NCBI GenBank assembly: GCA_943736015.1
Contig: OX031072.1
Span: 6,289,501-6,353,500 of the forward strand
Length of the DNA stretch: 64,000 nt
Reading direction: 5' to 3'
Source of the DNA: Tridacna crocea
Taxonomy: Eukaryota; Mollusca; Bivalvia; Cardiida; Cardiidae
The notes under the pieces were generated by a model that was not told where the DNA came from, ran no database searches, and was given only the letters and a program-made list of their open reading frames with translations. Positions 49,501 to 55,500 of this stretch are shown here, one piece after another; position 1 is the first letter of the stretch; each line of letters starts with the position of its first letter. Both the position numbers and the translations under genes were made by a program.

Positions 49501-52500
49501 AAGATACAGGGCCATCATGACCATCTTGTTTTAAGTTATATCCCCTATTCCATCAGTAAACTAGAGAAACAGATGGATGAAAAAAAATAGGGCCCTTTTT
49601 TGACCTGTGCCTTAGCCTATTGTAAGTCTTCAAGTTTAAAACCATTTGGCCGGAGTTGTAATGTTTGGTTTGTAGTGTTTTCACTTATTAGCCAGTGGAG
49701 CGATACAGGGCCATTATGACCCTCTTGTTTCAAGTCATATCCCATATTGCATCAGTGAAATATGTTAACAGAGTAGGAGAGTAAGAATAACAAAGGGAAT
49801 AAAGCAGCTTAAGTAATGAAAATAGCCAAATCTTAGTGTTGGCATACTTATGGTTACAGTTGTAAATATATGCATATGATAAAATAACAAAATCAAAGGT
49901 TAGTGTGCAACAACAAATTATACTGTTGCACTCATAAATAGATCTTTTTTGAGGTGCTAAATCCTAAAACTTCATAACTCTTCTTAATTCTGGTCCTCTA
50001 TGTCTGTCCTAGTAGCTCTAGCCAAAACTGTGAAAAAATCTAGCCAGAAATATTAACACATTCAATGTGAAGACTGAAAATCAGAGATTGTTTTCAATTC
50101 ATTCTGCTAGGAACATTTATTAGGTGTTTTACGGTATGTGAAATTGGTCAGACTTGATTTAATATAAGTCTTACATACATGTAAATGTGGATTTTTATGA
50201 GCATCTTAAATTCAAAAGATTTGTCAAAAAGATTGCATTGTTTCATTGTTTTTTTCATAATTGTGAACATAGGAAAAGTTTAATTTTTGTTAAAGGCAAA
50301 TTTGGGGTAGGCGCGTTTATTAGCATATAAAAAAAATCTGCACCACTTTCAGATCTGGCATCCATGCTTAAAGTGACTCTAATAGGCCATCCTAACTCAC
50401 TGTACCATTTGAATTTTTCTACTAGATGGATTGAAAAAAAATTAAAAATAGAGCCCTTTTTTGATCTGGGCCTTAGCCTATTAAGACAAAGTATGCTCTT
50501 AAGATTGGTTGGTGAATACAGGACTGTCTGATGACAATTCCAAGTCCATTGACAGCCAAGGTAGAAAAGCTGGGAGCATAGTTATAGTTGTGTAAAATCA
50601 TTGGCGTGGTGTTCGTGGTCGATTTTGAGAAAATGGAAGAATGTTCTCAAAAAGGGTAGAAAACTCTGTGGGAAAAGGAGAAATTGCTTTTTACGAGCAA
50701 TTTTTCCTTTTCCCACAGTGTTTTTAAAAGACTTATACTGCAGACTCGTAAAAACCAGGGCTTGTTTGAGAAAGGGTTGAACTGTAATCATTGTCAAGAG
50801 TATAACAAGGCATGATAGATGATGAATAATGTGAAGATTGTTTGCAATATGTTGCATGTCCAGACATGCTTTCAAATATGCTACTGATACAGATATCCTT
50901 ACATGCAGGCAAAGAATGAAGATTTATATATAGAATTTTACTGCTAAAGGAAAATTAATGCTTTTCGTTTTATTTCTGGACTACTGTCAATCATAAAACG
51001 GTTCCAAGTGTTCTTTTTCCCAGGCATGTAAACAGCATCACCAAACTTATCTTTCTCACCTTTGGGACTTAAAATATAAACCCTGGTATGTTTTGATCGA
51101 TTACACACATCTTGTACCAAAGAATCAAGTGCACCTTTTTCCTTGATCATAGGCATTTGATCTCTTTATGTAAAAAACCTAGATCAAAACTGATTGTCTT
51201 TTGCCTGTACTTTTTATTGTACAATGGGGAGTAAATGATTATGCTGTTAAATAACTGTACTAATAGATATTTTTTCTTTTGGATATTTTGCAAGATTATA
51301 AATTTTTTTTTTGAAAAAAACGCAGGTATCCAATTTACATAAAAAGGGAATGAGCCAGATGTTTGGCTTTGCTTGAGACTTGAAAAACTGTTGTAACCCT
51401 TTGTCACACTATCCTGAGCTTTAATGACCCAAAGGGCTTTTGAAAACACTGTAGGGAAAGGAGAAAATGCTTGTGACCAGCATTTTCCCCTTTTCCCACT
51501 ATGTTTTTTTGCTACCATTTCAAAAAGAATCTAACCATTCATGCAGTATTTAATGTTGAAGTCTGCAGAGGCTTCAATTTTGGACCAGTCGAAAATTTTA
51601 TATAGTCACTACTGTTTCTGTTAGACATAGAATTAACCCATAACTGATCAGCCGAGACACAGAATCTCAGTTGGTAGCATGCAGGACTTCAGAAGAGGGG
51701 ATCATGGGTTTTGAGTCATATTTATTTTGTAAAATGCTTCGAATTTGGACCAGTCCAAGATCTTGTCTTTTGGTCAAGAGTTAAAACTGGGAATAGTGTG
51801 GTAACAGGTTAACTCTTTACCACACAAGAAAAATTTATACCCCCATTCCACTAGGCCGCGATCCACGGCGCTCTGACGGAGCGCCGTAGATCGCCATGCA
51901 GAGCGCCAAGAACGCCAAGCACGCTAACAGATCTTTAACGCATCTCCAAGATCGCCTAGATCGCCACCAGTCTACTCCCTTGCACAAAGATCCGTGGCGC
52001 TCTGTTCAGAACGCCGTCACATCGCTACTTAATCGCTTAAATCGCTATCGAAACGCAACTTGAACGTAAACATCGTAAATGGAGCGCTATTGGTTCGCTC
52101 AAGAGCGCAAATGTTCCTCCAGTATGCAGGTCATTGCGCTCCTATGTGATCCGATAGCGACCATTAGAGATGCAGTCGCGCTCCGTTGCGATCAAGTGGA
52201 GATATGATCGCGCTCCCATACGATCAAGTGGCGATATGACAGCGCTCTGTTACGATCAATTGGCGATAGGATAGCGCTCCATTACGATCAAGTGGCGATA
52301 TGATGGCGCTCCGAACGCGCTTTTGGAGGACTACATAACAGAATGTCTGTCTCTCAGACCGGTAGTGCAGATGGACTTTCAATCCTGAGGCCCGAAGTTC
52401 GATACCTGGCCCAACCAGGACCTTTCTGAGACACATTGTGTTTCTCACAAGGTGGACTGATTTGGAACCCAGAGATAGCCTCGCGTGTATCGGTGCTTTA

Positions 52501-55500
52501 CACTGGGCACGTTAAGGAACCAAGGAGATATATTTGAAGAAGAGCTCGGGCTTGTACCCTAATTTCCTTGTATCCGATTCTTTTTCTCTAATGGTCCATA
52601 CCATATATGCCCCGAGCACGGAGGGACCTTAATCCTACAAAGTCATCATATCATCATTTCGCATCTGGAGATCACCTAGTGTAGGTACAATAAATTCTTT
52701 AGTGAACTACAGTATGCAACCCAGGAGAAGGAGCGAAAGGAGGGTCAAAGCCTCGGGTCGCTAATGGAGCGAAAACAGGTCGCATAAGGTCGCAACACCT
52801 AGCGAGGCTACGATAGTGGCTATGTACTGTTCAATCGCTATCTGATCTCAATGGCCGTTACTTGATCGCCGTTGGAGCGTCATCTGGTTGTTATCTGAGC
52901 GGGAGTGTCCTCATAATCACCAATCCGGCAGCGATCTGAGGCGATCTACGGCGCTCTGTATGAGCGCACAGAGCGCCGTAGATCGCGGCCTAGTGGAATG
53001 GGGGTATTAGACTGGTCCAAACTGAAAGAATTTGCAGATGACAAAATAAAGGTGATTGAAAAATTGAAATTTGTTCTGGGAAGGGTAGAAAACACTGTGG
53101 GAAAAGGAGAAAATGCTGGTTACCAGCATTTTCTCCTTTTCCCGCAGTGTTTTCAAAAGGCTGCTTTCTAAGGGGTGTCAAAAGTAGGGATTGTGTGGTA
53201 AAGAGTTCAGATGTTACTGGAAAGTGAGTCACAATATTTCTTTGATTTTTTTTTTTCAAGTATGTAAATTTTGGCTTCAAATTTGCTCTCTTGTTCAAAT
53301 CAAGGTCACTTCTTGTAAAGTGCTTTTATTTGTATTGATCTTTCGACCCTTTATCTTTTTGCACAATTTCTGAGACTTGTACAGAATGAAAGTAATCTGT
53401 TTTATCAGATCAGAGCTCCAGATAGAGGGAGTGATTTTGATTTCATAGTTAAAAGTATTAATTATTTTCCACTAAACTCTAAGTTATGGGTACTCATTAG
53501 AATTGTCTCATCAAGATGACTCTAATGAGTACCCATAACATATAGTTTGGAAGAGAAATGACAAATTTTGAATGTCATGAATCCCTCTTATATGCATGGA
53601 GCTCTGTCAGATGATATATCGAACTTGATGTCGGCTCTCCGAACTAAGATGTCGGTTCTCAAAGTCTGGAAAGAAAGTATCAGATGATGACGAATTAGAT
53701 ATTGCTCAAATGGTTATACTCATTACCAAACAACTAAATTTTAGGTTTTATTAAATCAAAAGCATTTGCAGACGACAAAATAAAAGTGACTGAAAATTTG
53801 AAATTTCTTTTGGATAGGGTAGAAAAGATTGTGGGAAAAGGAGAATATGCTGGTTACTAGCATTTTCTCCTTTTCCTAAGGAGTTTTCTAAAGGCCTCTT
53901 TCTCGGGGACTGACAAAAGTAGGGACTGTGTGGTAATGGGTTAATTTGTTGTTGGAAAAAGAGAAATGGCTGGTAACCAGCATTATCTCCTTTTTCCATA
54001 ATGTTCTCCCCTATCAAAGACAGAAATCATGATTTGAGCTATAATGGATTGTTGTTGTCTGCAAAGGTTTTCAATTTGGTCATGTCAAAAATTTAGTCAT
54101 TCGGTAGAGTTAATAAAATGTCCATGACTTAGATATCCAGATGCAATTTAACTCTTTACCAGACAATTCCTTAAGGTTTAAATGACCCTGAGGAAGAAGC
54201 CTTTTGAAAACATTGTGGGAAAAGGAGAAAATGCTGGGAACCAGCATTTTCTCCATTTCCCACATTGTTTTCTAACCTATAAAAGAACCATTGAGCCATT
54301 GCTAGTGCTTTCCGGCAGAGGTTTCGAATGAGATCAGTGCACAGGCTGTAGTTTGTTAAGATGTTTATTGTAAGAATTGCTAGAAAATTTCTATCATCAT
54401 GGCTTTATTTAGCTGACTTCTAATGCCAGACTGGTAAAAGAGTGGAGCCAGTATTTGACAACCAACAAAGTTACATGTGATGAAAAGTAGTTCCAAATGG
54501 TGATTTCATAACCTGTTTCTGTGAAAAGTAGTTCCAATAATGGCAGTTGTACATGAAGCTAAAAGTGCCTTGTTGACTTTTTACCACACTTTTGCAACTT
54601 TGAACAACATAAGAAGACAGCTTTTGTAAACATCGTAGGAACACTGGAGAAACTGCTGGTAAACAGTATTTTCTCTCTTCCCACAATTGTTTCAAAAAGC
54701 CTCAGCCTTTGGGTCCTTAACATGTAGAATTGCATAAACCATTACTGTTAAAGCCATTTTAATTTATTTTTATGTTTTCATTTATGTTTTTTTTATGTTT
54801 TCAGTTTTCTGTCACAATAATCTTTTAAAGTCACTGGGTGCTTTCTCACCTAACAGCATTACAAGAATGTTAATTAGTTGCAGAGCAGTGAATCCTGTCC
54901 AAATGCCACGATCAATAATCCCAAAAAACCAAGTGGACAAGCTTGGAATCAAACCCATGACCCCTAGATCAAGAGTTTACATTGTAAATACTGCAGCTGA
55001 AACGGTGTTTTCTACCCTTCGCAAAACAAATTTCAAATTTTCAGTCACTTTTGTTTTGTCGCCTAGAAATGCTTTCGATTTAGATAAACCTAAAATTTTG
55101 TCATTTGGTAATGAGTTTAACACTTTACCACACAATGACGACTTTTAACACCTCTGAGGAAGAAGCCTTTTGAAAACATTGTGGGAAAAGGAGAAAATGC
55201 TGGTAACCAGCATTTTCTCCTTTTCCCACAAAGTTTTCTACCCTGTCAAATTAAAAGTGCACCATTTGTGCCACTATAAAATTATTGTCTATAAATGCTT
55301 TCAATTTGAATAGACCTAAACTTTTGCTGTGTGGTAATAGGTTAACTGAAGTCTTAATCGTCATGGTCTTCCAATTACTGGCAGAGAAGGCACAAAGATT
55401 GGAGCCAGGAAGGCCGGGATAGAGAAGGAGAAAGTGGGAGAAGACATCACTGCATCATGCAACAGTTTCCAACAAAACCCAATAAACCAAGCCCTTGTCC

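Larger units (their letters stand above)
45785..50524. mobile_element. Large inverted-repeat element, about 4.7 kb
   Basis: The stretch 45785-46080 (GGGCCTGTATTCATTGACCA; CTAAGGCC; AAAGTGGTGCAGATTTTTTT) reappears inverted at about 50305-50524. The interior holds two tandem-repeat elements and sequence I cannot place; no transposase is seen. A piece at about 49590-49625 matches the same arm. Confidence 0.55.
51809..53209 (+). repeat. A-type MITE split by a Harbinger-like element
   Basis: Left tip 51809-51837 and the rest 53007-53209. The break is in the AAAATTTTAGACTGG segment, with TTA on both sides. Confidence 0.85.
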
